Below, in pieces: positions 12,719 through 23,809 of a stretch of DNA of 64,000 nt; position 1 is the first letter of the stretch; every line of letters begins with the position of its first letter. Below the pieces are notes generated by a model that was not told the origin of the DNA, searched no databases, and was given only the letters and a program-made list of their open reading frames with translations. The translations under genes were made by a program, and so were the position numbers. This DNA is from Citrus sinensis (lineage: Eukaryota; Streptophyta; Magnoliopsida; Sapindales; Rutaceae): assembly GCF_022201045.2 (NCBI RefSeq), contig NC_068561.1, positions 15,711,001-15,775,000 of the forward strand, given 5' to 3'.

Positions 12719-13041
12719 TGTTAAGATAGTTCATATTATGGAGTTATAGAATTAACGAGCTAATTAGTTTTTGTTTGTTAGTATTGCTGATGTGTAACTT
12801 GCTGAGTCAGCTGGTTAGTTTTAGTTGTTAATAACGGTTTAGTAACTGAGCCTTGATTTTGTTTTTCACATACACAACGCGTGTATACCATTCCAGATTA
12901 TGTATATATACAACAGTTGTCATCAAGATCAATAATATAACAAATCATTTTTCTCATTTTTGCTCTTCGAATACTCTCAACATTTTCTCTCTGGTTCATA
13001 CATTTTCTCTGTATCCAAACACACGAACTCTGTTTTTAACT
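12719..13041 (+). repeat. 5' LTR of copia element
   Basis: Begins TGTTAAGATAG and ends TTTTTAACT. The shared terminus is TG..CT (or TG..AC), not the canonical TG..CA. The border is set by comparison with the copy at 17646-17968 and by the adjoining primer site. A TATA-like TATATATACA lies at about 12902-12911. Confidence 0.93.
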
Positions 13042-13053
13042 TGGTATCAGAGC
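13042..13053 (+). promoter_or_regulatory. Primer binding site (initiator Met tRNA)
   Basis: TGGTATCAGAGC, the standard plant copia primer site complementary to the 3' end of tRNA-iMet, directly adjoining the 5' LTR. The first in-frame ATG (13055) follows one base later. Confidence 0.95.
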
Positions 13054-13054
13054 T

Positions 13055-16000
13055 ATGATCCAAGCTGCCATGGCTTCTTTAAGCTCAAATCCAAACATTA
13101 ATCAAACTGTTTCTTCTTTTACCTTCACAAATCCAATCAAATTAGACAGATCAAACTACACAATCTGGAAATCTCAGATCCTTTCTACAATTCGAGCCAA
13201 TGGACTTGAATCTCTTCTTGATGGAACTAGAAAGTGTCCAAATCAGTTTCACAATCAAGAAGAAGCAAGCTTAAGTTCAGATCGAGTAACTGTAGCTGAG
13301 CCACAGGAAAATCCAGAGTTCAATAACTGGAAAAGGCAGGATCAGTTGCTGTTGAGCTGGTTGATGTCATCGATCAGTGTTGAAATTCTCAGTCTAGTGG
13401 TAAATTCTAACTCATCTAATGAACTCTGGACTAACATTGAAGAACAATTTGGATCAGAAACAGGTGCTAAGAAAGTACATCTGAAAATGCTACTTAATAA
13501 TCTCAAAAAAGGATCAATGACAATCACTGAGTATTTTAGCAAACTTAAGGCTGTGAGTGATGAACTTGCTTTGGCTGGAAGTCCTGTAACCAATCTAGAT
13601 TTTATAACTCATCTGATATGTGGATTAGGACAGCCATATTATCCTGTGGTTGTATACATAGAAGCTAATATGTTGAAAATGTCAGTAAATGAAGCATATT
13701 CTATGCTTTTAACTCATGAGGCTAGAATAGAGAGTAATCAACAAAATGCTAATAAAGAAGCTAAGTTGAACTATACTGCCAATATGGCTCAGACTGGACC
13801 TAACAAGAAATTTAATGGCAATACTGGAGGTGGTTATGGTAATTGGAACCAAAATGCCAATTGGAATGGAAATAATGGGGGCAGAGGAGGCTACAATAAT
13901 AATAATGGAGGAGGTTTTGGTAACTGGAATCAAAATGTCAACTGGAATGGGAACAATGGTGGCAGAGGAGGCTATAATAGCAATAATGGAGGAAGAGGTG
14001 GTTTTGGCAGAGGTGTTACAGGCCAAGGAAGAGGTAATTGGTCTGATGGTAATCACTGGAATAATGGCAATTTCAACAGGAATTATTCTGGACAAGGAAG
14101 AGGTGACTGGAATGACAGTGGCAATGGTGTATTTGGTCAGAATGGTGCCTTTAATGGTAACAAAGGTGCTCAGAATTCTCCTGCTGTCATCTGTCAAATT
14201 TGTTTCAAGCCAAGGCACACTGCAGCTGAGTGTAGGAACAGGTTTAACAAAGATTTCACTCCTGCATATCCACCCTCAAACTTCAACCCTTATCAGTCAA
14301 ACACAAAAGCTGCTTTTCTCACAACTTCAGAGGGTGGCTTAGCTGATCAAGGATGGTACTTGGACAGTGGTGCTACTCACCATCTCACCAACAATCTGCA
14401 GAATCTGAATATGGGAATGGAGTATTCAGGTAATCAGCTATTACATGTTGGTAATGGGGAAGGTTTGAATATATCACATATTGGATATGCTTGCTTTCAT
14501 ACATCATGTGACTCACTTTTACACTTAAATGACATCTTATATGTGCCTGCAATAACCAAAAACCTCATTAGTATTTCAACACTTTTGAAAGATAATGACA
14601 TAACCATTGAGTTTGTTGCCAATCTTTGTTTCATTAAGGACAAGAAGAAGACTGTGCATCTGGCTCAAGGGATTGCTAAAGAAGGATTGTATCAGCTGCT
14701 GTCAAAAGATACCTTTCTTTCCAAATCCTGTTCTCTAGCCTATGTACCTAGATCAATGATTTCTGTTATTAGTAATTCAGCTTCTGTTCTGTCAAATAAA
14801 GCTGAAAATAAAGCTTGTACTGAATCAGTAAATTCTAAGAGTCATGTAAACATTACCAAATCTGTTGTTTGTGGAAACTTACTGCATCAACGACTTGGTC
14901 ATCCAAACAAACATGCTTTGAAAAATATTATACCTCATTTGTCTCTTAAGTCTTCTATAACTTTACCTGATTTCTGTGATGCATGTCAGTATGGAAAACT
15001 TCATCAGTTATCTTTTTATTCAACTGGAATTAAAACCTCAGTACCCCTGGAGCTTATACATACTGACCTTTGGGGACCATCTCCCATGCCCTCCTTTTTA
15101 CATGGATATAGATACTACATCAGCTTTGTAGATGATTACACCAGATACTGTTGGATCTTTCCTTTAACTTTCAAATCAGAAGCCTTAGAAACCTTTCAAA
15201 ACTTCAAAACCTTGGTCGAAAAACAATTTAACCTTTCCATTAAATCTGTACAGTCAGACTGGGGGGGAGAATTTAGAAGCTTTGTAACATTTCTTCAACA
15301 AGAAGGGATAAGTTTCAGACATAGTTGCCCTCATACACATCACCAAAATGGGGTAGTAGAAAGGAAGCATAGACACATTGTTGAAACAGGGCTAACATTA
15401 CTTGCTCAAGCTCAAATGCCTCTTTCTCTTTGGTGGGAATCCTTTCATACAGCATCCTTTCTTGTCAATAGATTACCAACACCTGTCTTGAACAACATCT
15501 CTCCATTTGAAAAACTTCATAACAGAAAACCAGACTATCAATTTCTTAAGACCTTTGGTTGTTCTTGTTTCCCTCTGCTCAAGCCTTACAACAAGCATAA
15601 ACTCAGTTTCCATACCCAAAAATGTCTTATGATAGGTTATAGTCCTATTCACAAGGGTTATAAATGCCTAGATCCTACTGGAAAAGTCTATGTTGCAAGG
15701 AATATTCAATTTAATGAGTCTGAGTTTCCATACACTGAGTTGTTTACCTCTCATAAAACTGTCAGCTCATCTTCTAAATTTCCACAGTCTGAAAATCCCT
15801 TTGCAGTTCTGAATTATCAGTCCATCTCTCAAGACAGCAGCTCTACATATCCATCTGCAAGCATTCCTGATTCAGGTGCAGGTTCTGATTCTACTGCCCT
15901 ACACACATCACCTTCTATCTCCTCACACAGTATATCATCCACTCCTCCACCAACAAACACAGAACCCTGCTCAACACATCATCCTTCTACCTCCACTCAA

Positions 16001-17632
16001 ACACAAATCTCTCCTCCTGTTCATAACACTCATTCCATGGTCACAAGATCCAAAGCTGGCATATTCAAGCCTAAATCCTACTTAGCAGTTTCACAAGAGC
16101 TTGAACCTACCTCAGTCAAATTAGCTTTGAGTGATCCAAAGTGGAAGCAAGCTATGCAAGCAGAATTTGATGCTTTGCAAGTCAATGAAACCTGGGAGTT
16201 AGTTCCTAAAGAAGCAGCACAGAAGATTATTGGTAACAAATGGGTGTTTAGGATCAAGTACAACCCTGATGGCAGTATATCTAAGCATAAAGCTAGGCTT
16301 GTTGCAAAGGGCTTTCATCAAACTCCAGGTGTGGACTTCTTTGAAACATACAGTCCAGTTGTTAAGCCATGCACAATCAGAGTCATCTTGAGCCTTGCTG
16401 TTATGAATCACTGGCCTATAAGACAACTTGATGTGAATAATGCCTTTCTAAATGGCATTCTCAGTGAAGAGGTGTTTATGTCACAACCAGAGGGATTTCT
16501 TCATCCTCAGTTTCCTACTCATGTGTGTAAACTGAAAAAGGCTCTTTATGGACTCAAACAAGCTCCGAGAGCTTGGTATGAAAAGTTGAAGAGCTCAATG
16601 TTGCAGTGGGGTTTTCATACTTCCAGATCAGACACTTCCTTATTCATCCAACACACTGAAGGAGAATTGGTTGTAGTTATTATCTATGTTGATGATATAT
16701 TAGTCACTGGATCACATACCAGATTTGTGGAAAGAATTGTTCATCAGTTAGGAACAGAATATGCCCTCAAAGACCTTGGGGAATTTAACTATTTTCTTGG
16801 TCTAGAAGTCACACCATCACTTGAAGGACTTCATCTTTCTCAGACCAAATATATTGGTGATTTACTTAGGAAGGCACAGATGCTGGATAGCAAGGGATGT
16901 CAAACACCTATGAGCTCAACTGAGAAGCTAACTAAAGACAAGGGGACACCTTTTGAAAATTCTTCTCTGTATAGGAGCATAGTGGGGTCTCTACAGTATG
17001 TCATTTTGACAAGGCCTGAAATAGCCTTTTCTGTTAACAAGCTTAGCCAATTTCTCACAGCTCCTTCTGTGTTTCATTGGCAAGCTTGCAAACGAGTATT
17101 AAGATATCTTCAGTTGACAGCAAATTATGGTTTGCAGTTCTATCACACTGGAAAGCTCACATTGACAGCATTCTCAGATGCTGACTGGGGATCAGATTTG
17201 GATGACAGGAAATCAATTGGAGGCTATTGTGTTTACTTAGGCAACAATCTCATTTCCTGGTCTTCCAAGAAGCAGCAAATAGTCTCCAGAAGTACAGCAG
17301 AATCTGAATATAGAGCTTTGGCCTTGACTACTTCAGAAGTACTTTGGATTACATACTTATTCAAAGAGCTGCAAGTGCAGCTGCTACAGACTCCAGAACT
17401 TAAATGTGATAACAAAAGTGCTGAAGCATTGGCAAGCAATCCAAAGTACCACTCAAAAACAAAACATATTGAACTTGATTTGCACTTCATCAGAGAACAT
17501 GTTGCTAGAAAGGAAGTTGAAATTAACCATGTTCCTAGTTGTGAACAAGTTGCCGATATCCTCACTAAACCATTAGCTGTTGATCAATTTAACTATCTTA
17601 GGTCCAAGCTCAATGTTCTTCCCAGACCTTGA
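13055..17632 (+). CDS. Copia gag-pol polyprotein, intact
   Basis: 1525 residues with no stop or frameshift. The gag domain spans about 20-240 (LDRSNYTIWKSQIL; FGSETGAKKVHLKMLL). A Gly/Asn-rich spacer at about 250-375 contains imperfect repeats of GNWNQN-NWNGNNGGRGGYN. A CCHC-type knuckle runs from Cys380 (C-x2-C-x4-H-x4-C). The protease motif is DSGA at 437-440. The GAG-pre-integrase motif is LLHQRLGHPN. Integrase has Asp671 (HTDLWGP), Asp735 (SDWGGEF) and Glu769 (NGVVERK). RT has LVAKGF, LDVNNAFLNG and YVDD at 1211-1214. RNase H has DADWGSD and STAESEYRALA. The actual start could be Met1 or Met6 (MASLSS). Host expression is unknown. Confidence 0.97.
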   Translation: MIQAAMASLSSNPNINQTVSSFTFTNPIKLDRSNYTIWKSQILSTIRANGLESLLDGTRKCPNQFHNQEEASLSSDRVTVAEPQENPEFNNWKRQDQLLLSWLMSSISVEILSLVVNSNSSNELWTNIEEQFGSETGAKKVHLKMLLNNLKKGSMTITEYFSKLKAVSDELALAGSPVTNLDFITHLICGLGQPYYPVVVYIEANMLKMSVNEAYSMLLTHEARIESNQQNANKEAKLNYTANMAQTGPNKKFNGNTGGGYGNWNQNANWNGNNGGRGGYNNNNGGGFGNWNQNVNWNGNNGGRGGYNSNNGGRGGFGRGVTGQGRGNWSDGNHWNNGNFNRNYSGQGRGDWNDSGNGVFGQNGAFNGNKGAQNSPAVICQICFKPRHTAAECRNRFNKDFTPAYPPSNFNPYQSNTKAAFLTTSEGGLADQGWYLDSGATHHLTNNLQNLNMGMEYSGNQLLHVGNGEGLNISHIGYACFHTSCDSLLHLNDILYVPAITKNLISISTLLKDNDITIEFVANLCFIKDKKKTVHLAQGIAKEGLYQLLSKDTFLSKSCSLAYVPRSMISVISNSASVLSNKAENKACTESVNSKSHVNITKSVVCGNLLHQRLGHPNKHALKNIIPHLSLKSSITLPDFCDACQYGKLHQLSFYSTGIKTSVPLELIHTDLWGPSPMPSFLHGYRYYISFVDDYTRYCWIFPLTFKSEALETFQNFKTLVEKQFNLSIKSVQSDWGGEFRSFVTFLQQEGISFRHSCPHTHHQNGVVERKHRHIVETGLTLLAQAQMPLSLWWESFHTASFLVNRLPTPVLNNISPFEKLHNRKPDYQFLKTFGCSCFPLLKPYNKHKLSFHTQKCLMIGYSPIHKGYKCLDPTGKVYVARNIQFNESEFPYTELFTSHKTVSSSSKFPQSENPFAVLNYQSISQDSSSTYPSASIPDSGAGSDSTALHTSPSISSHSISSTPPPTNTEPCSTHHPSTSTQTQISPPVHNTHSMVTRSKAGIFKPKSYLAVSQELEPTSVKLALSDPKWKQAMQAEFDALQVNETWELVPKEAAQKIIGNKWVFRIKYNPDGSISKHKARLVAKGFHQTPGVDFFETYSPVVKPCTIRVILSLAVMNHWPIRQLDVNNAFLNGILSEEVFMSQPEGFLHPQFPTHVCKLKKALYGLKQAPRAWYEKLKSSMLQWGFHTSRSDTSLFIQHTEGELVVVIIYVDDILVTGSHTRFVERIVHQLGTEYALKDLGEFNYFLGLEVTPSLEGLHLSQTKYIGDLLRKAQMLDSKGCQTPMSSTEKLTKDKGTPFENSSLYRSIVGSLQYVILTRPEIAFSVNKLSQFLTAPSVFHWQACKRVLRYLQLTANYGLQFYHTGKLTLTAFSDADWGSDLDDRKSIGGYCVYLGNNLISWSSKKQQIVSRSTAESEYRALALTTSEVLWITYLFKELQVQLLQTPELKCDNKSAEALASNPKYHSKTKHIELDLHFIREHVARKEVEINHVPSCEQVADILTKPLAVDQFNYLRSKLNVLPRP

Positions 17633-17634
17633 GC

Positions 17635-17644
17635 TTGAAGGGGG
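17635..17644 (+). promoter_or_regulatory. Polypurine tract
   Basis: TTGAAGGGGG, two bases after the gag-pol stop and one base before the 3' LTR. Expected plus-strand priming site. Confidence 0.8.
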
Positions 17645-17645
17645 C

Positions 17646-17968
17646 TGTTAAGATAGTTCATATTATGGAGTTATAGAATTAACGAGCTAATTAGTTTTTG
17701 TTTGTTAGTATTGCTGATGTGTAACTTGCTGAGTCAGCTGGTTAGTTTTAGTTGTTAATAACGGTTTAGTAACTGAGCCTTGATTTTGTTTTTCACATAC
17801 ACAACGCGTGTATACCATTCCAGATTATGTATATATACAACAGTTGTCATCAAGATCAATAATATAACAAATCATTTTTCTCATTTTTGCTCTTCGAATA
17901 CTCTCAACATTTTCTCTCTGGTTCATACATTTTCTTTGTATCCAAACACACGAACTCTGTTTTTAACT
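17646..17968 (+). repeat. 3' LTR of copia element
   Basis: Same 323 bases as the 5' LTR except position 17936. Starts TGTTAAGATAG after the purine tract; ends TTTTTAACT before unrelated flank. Confidence 0.93.
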
Positions 17969-18943
17969 AAATGCCTAATAATCCCTGTAATCAAATGGTC
18001 ATTGGAGCTCTTGCTCCATGTTGAAATGACACAATATCTTGTGAATTATCTAATCCTAACAAAAATGGTACTCTGACTCAAATCCCAAATCCACTAACTA
18101 ATTTACATTCGGCTCGGTCCCTGTGACAGGCAGATGGAACCGGGCATCTTTATGTGCTCTTACACGACCCACTATCATCAATCAAGTGGCCCATTTGGCC
18201 ATCGATATTCTTGCTCTTGTTAGTTGTATGCTGTAAGGGAAACAAATCATATCATAAATATTATTAAAACATACAACTAAAAGACCAAGATAAGCCGACT
18301 CTCTCTCAAATTTGCTTCTGAAAAGACTGAAATGATAAAAGTCACCATGCCAAATATTTGCTGACTGTAAATTGCCTATCTTGTAACTTGTCTCTTAATT
18401 GGAGAACTAGTCCAGCATGGTTATCTAAACACAGCACACCTAATTTGCTCAAGTTGACCAATAAGAACACATCAGCATCTAGTCAGCCACTCATAAAATG
18501 ACATTTTTATCTGACAATCTTTCATCAAAATGTCTCCATCACCCCTAAACGCGGCTGCTCGTGAATAACAGTTGATTTGAATGGGTCTATGTTTTTAACG
18601 ATTATATCTTCATTCAGACAAAACCTTGATAAGAAGAATTAATTACCGTCTCAGTTATGAGTAAATTATTTGCCAAATTGGCAAGCAATGGCACGACATA
18701 AAATGTGCAAAAAGACTGATGATGGCGCATAGCACGAACAGAAAGTGAAAGGGACCCAATTGTGCAACTTCATTAGGATGGTTGCTTTTCCGGAGATTCT
18801 CGTACCCAAACACAAAACGAGTCATATTATTTAATTTGCCTTAACCCATTTCTTTTGTCTTTACAAATTTGTTTATCTTAAAAATCTCAGCTTTCCTCTT
18901 TGTTTCGCTATAAAGATTACGCTCGTTTCTTTGCCTTAAAAAC
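17969..18943. other. Spacer and promoter/5' leader of uncoupling protein gene
   Basis: Unique-looking AT-rich sequence with no credible gene. Its 3' part must hold the promoter and leader of the uncoupling protein gene. No confident TATA box is assigned. Confidence 0.35.
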
Positions 18944-21782
18944 ATGGTGGCCGATTCCAAGGCTAAATCTGACATCTCTTTAGCCGGAACTTTCGCCAGC
19001 AGCGCTTTTGCCGCTTGCTTTGCCGAGGTTTGTTGTGATCTCAGATTCTTTTGATGTTTTTGTAATATATCGCATAAATGGGTCAAAAATGTTGTGGGGT
19101 ACCTTTTATTTGCTTGCAAATTCTTTTCATTTGATCGAATGGTTATCATTATATTTTGGGCTAATTTTGGATTTTGATTTAATTTATGGGTTTCTTGATA
19201 TTTGAATTCTGTATTAACGCATCAAAGATAAGATTTTGAATGTGATGAATGATTTTTTGTAGCCCGAAATTTTTAGAGATTAAACAAGTTTGACATGTTG
19301 TGTAAGATTATATATTGTATAGAGCTGGGAGAAGATGCTATGCTGGTTGATTAACTATGCTATGTGTCATATTCCCTAGCTAAATTGTCATTTCAATTGT
19401 TGTATTTTGAGCATATAGGCTTTGAAGTACTTATACATACCAATTTACTTGGTTATGATGTAGATTTGTACTATTCCTTTGGACACTGCTAAAGTTAGGC
19501 TTCAGCTGCAAAAGAAACCTGTCGCGGGGGATGGAGTGGCGTTGCCAAAGTACAAGGGTATGTTGGGTACAGTTGCCACCATAGCTAGGGAAGAAGGTAT
19601 GGTGTCTCTCTGGAAAGGCATTGTTCCAGGATTACATCGTCAATGCTTATTTGGAGGGTTAAGGATTGGATTGTATGAGCCTGTGAGTTTTGAATCTATA
19701 TCTTTTGTTCACTTGTTACTGTGGAATTTTTGTTCACTTGCTGATATCCCGTGCATGCTTGACAGGTGAAGACACTGTATGTGGGCAAGGACTTTGTTGG
19801 AGACGTTCCTTTAAGCAAGAAAATACTTGCAGGACTTACAACTGGTGAGCATAATGGTGGATGATTTGTATTTTGTTTTGCACGTTTGTAGAAGTCTTAT
19901 CTACTCCTATCAGATTTTATGTCTGATGCAAGTAGATTGATATATATATATATGTGTGTGTGTGTGTGTTTTAATATATCTTTCTCAAGAAATGCTCTAA
20001 TTCATGCTTGTACCAATTCCTTTGCCTTCTGAATCCTTAAGATGTCTCATCTCCACATCAGGTGCTCTCGGGATCATGATCGCAAATCCAACTGATCTTG
20101 TGAAAGTCAGACTTCAAGCTGAAGGAAAATTGCCTCCTGGTGTACCGAGGCGATACAGTGGAGCGTTGAATGCTTATTCCACAATTGTGAAACAGGTTGT
20201 ACATCTAACCGGGGAGAAAGAGCAATATGGAGGCATAAGTTTAACTATATCCTGTGTTTCTAACTCAGTTTTGCAACTCTTAGGAAGGATTTGCGGCTCT
20301 TTGGACTGGAGTTGGACCCAATGTTGCACGAAATGCTATCATAAATGCTGCTGAACTGGCTAGCTATGATCAAGTGAAGCAGGTAAACTCAGTGCATTAG
20401 AAGTCATTTTCATTGAACTTCTTTCTTCAGATAGATTTCAACTTTTTATGCAAGCTCTAACTATTTGTTTCAATACAGACAATTTTGAAAATTCCAGGGT
20501 TCACAGATAACGTCGTCACTCATCTCCTTTCTGGTCTGGGAGCTGGTTTTGTCGCTGTTTGTATTGGTTCCCCTGTTGATGTGGTATGCTGACTACTTTA
20601 ACATCTGATTTCTCTCAAATAGATATGCGGTTTAGTAGTTTGGAGTTCCTACTTTTGATTGTGTAGTTAATGCCGTGTAGCATGTACATATTTGTTGTTG
20701 CTAAGATTGTAAGGTATTGTAAATTTGTTTCGGCATCTATACTTTTGTAAGCAATATTGTTGGTGGTATACTCTTGAAGTATGCACATATGAGAGAATAT
20801 TTGGATTGTGACCTGATTTTCGTTTACCTATATTGGAAGTGAATGATTTGGCTGCATCTTTTTATGTGTCCTGGTTTAGTATGCCGCCTTCTCTTAATGT
20901 CTTCACATCCTGCTAATTTTTTGGTCTTCTGTATTTTTCTCTAATTTTTCTTGCTTACAGGTTAAGTCGAGGATGATGGGGGATTCTGCTTATAAGAGCA
21001 CACTGGATTGTTTCATTAAGACTCTGAAGAATGATGTATGCCCATTCTGTAATTTCATTTTACATTTTTTTCTTGTTTTAGGGAGATGATTCATTATCAC
21101 ACTTCCTATTACGAAAATACAACCAGTTCAGTGTTGCACTTTTTTCCTTCATTAACTAATCATCAGTTGATGACATGGTTGAAGGCAGGAAGTCCAAAAT
21201 AAAAGACATTGAGCTTACAGCGTCTGATGTTTGTTGCAGGGGCCGTTGGCATTTTATAAGGGTTTCCTACCAAACTTTGGACGACTAGGATCTTGGAATG
21301 TGATCATGTTTTTAACCTTAGAGCAGGTACAAGCTACATACAACACATGTTTCTCCATTTTTTTTATTTTCCTTCATTTTACCCTTTGTCATCTTTGTCA
21401 CTTTTACGTCTTAAATCTTAGCCCAATGGTTGAGAAAGATTTAAGAGTCAGTTCACTAGTCCTCAAATTCCCATTTAACAGCTGTGGCAAGCACATGATA
21501 TCAAATAAAACTCTTACAACTCTGTGGACTTGGGAATTTGTTGTGTTGGCATAAATAAGAACTTACATAATGGTGGTATAATGAGGATTTGGGGACTAGG
21601 GTTCCCCAAATCACTTGAATTTCTCTTTTGTATGTGGGCACCTGCATACTGGCCTGCAGGTGTGCACTAGGTTTCTCTTTTCTTCGTGGACAACTTGCTT
21701 AACTATTCTCCTGTTTTCTTTTTCTTTTCTTTTTCAATGACAGGCCAAAAAATTTGTCAGAAGCATAGAATCATCATCTTAA
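18944..21782 (+). CDS. PUMP1: Plant mitochondrial uncoupling protein
   Basis: Inner-membrane carrier of the SLC25 family that dissipates or exchanges across the mitochondrial membrane. Exons are 18944-19027, 19464-19682, 19766-19844, 20062-20195, 20284-20382, 20479-20583, 20961-21035, 21240-21326 and 21744-21782. They total 307 codons including the stop, 306 residues, the usual PUMP1 length. Three carrier signatures are visible, one per tandem repeat: [10 protein letters not shown] (33-42), [10 protein letters not shown] (137-146) and PVDVVKSRMM (237-246). Other family blocks are [38 protein letters not shown] and [19 protein letters not shown]. The C-terminus is [11 protein letters not shown]. 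The start Met precedes the short [20 protein letters not shown] segment typical of the family. All junctions are GT-AG and the gene looks functional. Confidence 0.97.
19941..19970. repeat. TA/TG dinucleotide microsatellite in intron
   Basis: A TA run passes directly into a TG run inside intron 3 of the uncoupling protein gene. Confidence 0.85.
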
Positions 21783-21789
21783 GCTTACA

Positions 21790-23809
21790 GATGAAGATCA
21801 ATCCTCAGTTTATGAATTTTGCATCGGCAATTGCCATGGAAGTTATTTAGAGATAATAAAGTTTCTGCATGTCATTGTTCTCCTCATTTTAGCAATTCAG
21901 ATGAGTTAGTGTCGGCAAGAGACAACCAATTGATGATCGAAAAGAGGTTTTAGCAACTCAGAAACATTCAAATAATTGTCATTTTTTTTTCTGGGATTTT
22001 TATCCCATTAATAGATTGAAAATGAAATTATTGATTTTCCCTTCAGGTTGCTTGGTATTTCCTTTTCAAGATATAAAGTTCCAACTTTGTTGTGAAGACA
22101 TGGTTTCACATCCACTGTACATTTTGGTGGAGAAAAATAAGTAATGGATGAATTATTAGCCGTATTCAATTAATAAGTAAATCCTCAAGAGTCAAAATCA
22201 CTTGGGATTCACTTTGACTCTTTGTTTTTTTTAACTCCATTTATTTTCAATTTTGTGTTATTTGTTACGTTTAATTTCAGTATACTTTCTAATAAGTTAA
22301 CTATTCTCAAAATATCCCCAGATTATTCTAAACTGCAGCTTAGTCTTAATTATCGTATGTTCAGGGGGCGGGTTTATAATAGTTTGGAAGTATTTTGCGG
22401 ATAGTTAATTTTATTAGGGAGTAAATCAAAATTAACCGCATTCATTAAGTAAAAGATTTGATAAAAGAAATAAGTTTATTTAAAAAATTAATTAATGAAT
22501 CAAACTAATAAGTCTATTAAAAAAATTAATTACTTGATCGAAGTAATAAATAACCATGCTAAAATAATTGCAATTTATAACTAGTTCAAAACAGAAATTT
22601 CCCTTTTTTTTCAGAAAAAAAGTAAAAGATAATATAGAGGAATGATATTTGGGCAAAAAGTTGTTTTGATTTATATAAATTTTCGTACAACTTTTTGAAT
22701 AAATATCATTTCTCTGAAATATTAGTCTAATAGATTTTTATTAACTTTCATATTTTCCCTAATATTGTAAATATATATTTAGAAAAAGGCCAGATTTTTT
22801 TTGTTTATGATATATAATAGAAAGTTAAAAACTATGTAAAAAATGAAAAATTGATTTAAAATAAAAAAGAGAATTGGAACCTAATAGATTTGTATTTTTC
22901 AGAAAAAAATAAAAGAAAACATAGTGAAATATAAATCAAAATTTTTTTTTGCACAAATATCAATTCTCTGAAACATATGTCTAATAGATTTGTATCAACT
23001 TTCAGAAAAAGTCCGTTTTTTTTTTAAATTTATGTAATATAATAAAAAGTTGAATATCATATAAAAAATGGGAAATTTGCCTTAGAAAAAAGAAAATTGG
23101 AACATAACACTAATGACACAGCCAGTCGGCTGCAATAACAATACGAAGGACGTCGTCGTTTGACGCATCCATCGCCACCGCAAGCAACAAGGCGCTGTCT
23201 CTGGCAAAAGAGCGCAGCCCGATTCTGGCCGATATCTCTCGAATGACAAAAATAATCCGCCAACCCGATACTTGCTGTCACTAGTAAGCTTTTCCCTCCA
23301 GCAAACAATTAAATTTTTATTCTAATCATTACTATTATTTCTAAATTCATCATTTGCAGCATAATTAGGGCTTTCAAGACTTGCGAACTTTATATCTCTT
23401 TTTCTTAAATTCTTTTTTTTAAGGTTGCTTTTACCCTTATGGGTTCATTCATTCACTATTATTAGAGTTTTTTTTTTCTGGGTATTTAACTATTTATTGT
23501 TTGGCCGCTCTATATATACAATTTGATCGTCATGAATAATGAGTTTGCAAGCTAATATTTCTATGTTATTGCAGTTTATAGAATTGTCAAAGATTAATAT
23601 CTTTTTTTTCCATTAAAAAGAAAAGGAATAATGCTTGTGAGTTTGTTTGGATAATCTAGCATTAAACCACCTCAGTTTGTGATTGATAATTAGTATTTTA
23701 TGATTTGGTCTGATATGTTCTGAAATTAATTAATTTGGTTATTAGGCTTGAGTTTTTTTGGAGGTCAGAGCTTGTTTTACTTAGTGGGATAAAGACGATT
23801 AGGTTGAAA
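21790..23809. other. AT-rich spacer with HAKAI upstream region
   Basis: No gene seen. 22607-23110 holds a diverged direct repeat (listed separately). The GC-richer island 23110-23290, ending CACTAGTAAGCT, could be the first 5'UTR exon of the HAKAI gene with a donor near 23284. This is inference only. Confidence 0.3.
22607..23110. repeat. Two diverged tandem copies of an AT-rich repeat
   Basis: Unit 1 (about 22607-22890) and unit 2 (about 22898-23110) share the same order of blocks: TTTTTCAGAAAAAAA, AAATATCA-TTCTCTGAAA, GTCTAATAGATTT, ACTTTCA, AGAAAAAG-CC, AATATAATA-AAAGTT, TAAAAAATG and AATTGGAAC. Origin unknown; no terminal repeats seen. Confidence 0.55.

Larger units (their letters stand above)
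12719..17968 (+). mobile_element. Full-length Ty1/copia LTR retrotransposon
   Basis: About 5.25 kb, with two 323-bp LTRs that differ at a single base by eye (13009 C versus 17936 T). It also has a tRNA-iMet primer site, one uninterrupted gag-pol frame and a purine-rich tract. All copia domains are present in the order gag, protease, integrase, RT, RNase H, so the element appears autonomous and recently inserted. No 5-bp target duplication is evident (5' flank ends TGGAC; 3' flank starts AAATG or TAAAT). Confidence 0.96.

Noticed and set aside
13709-14218. Minus-strand frame rich in Ile/Val/Ser opposite copia gag
   Set aside because: Shadow of the repetitive Gly/Asn-rich coding sequence on the other strand.
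19941-19970. Functional Z-DNA or regulatory signal from the TA/TG run
   Set aside because: Ordinary intronic microsatellite; nothing else supports a role.
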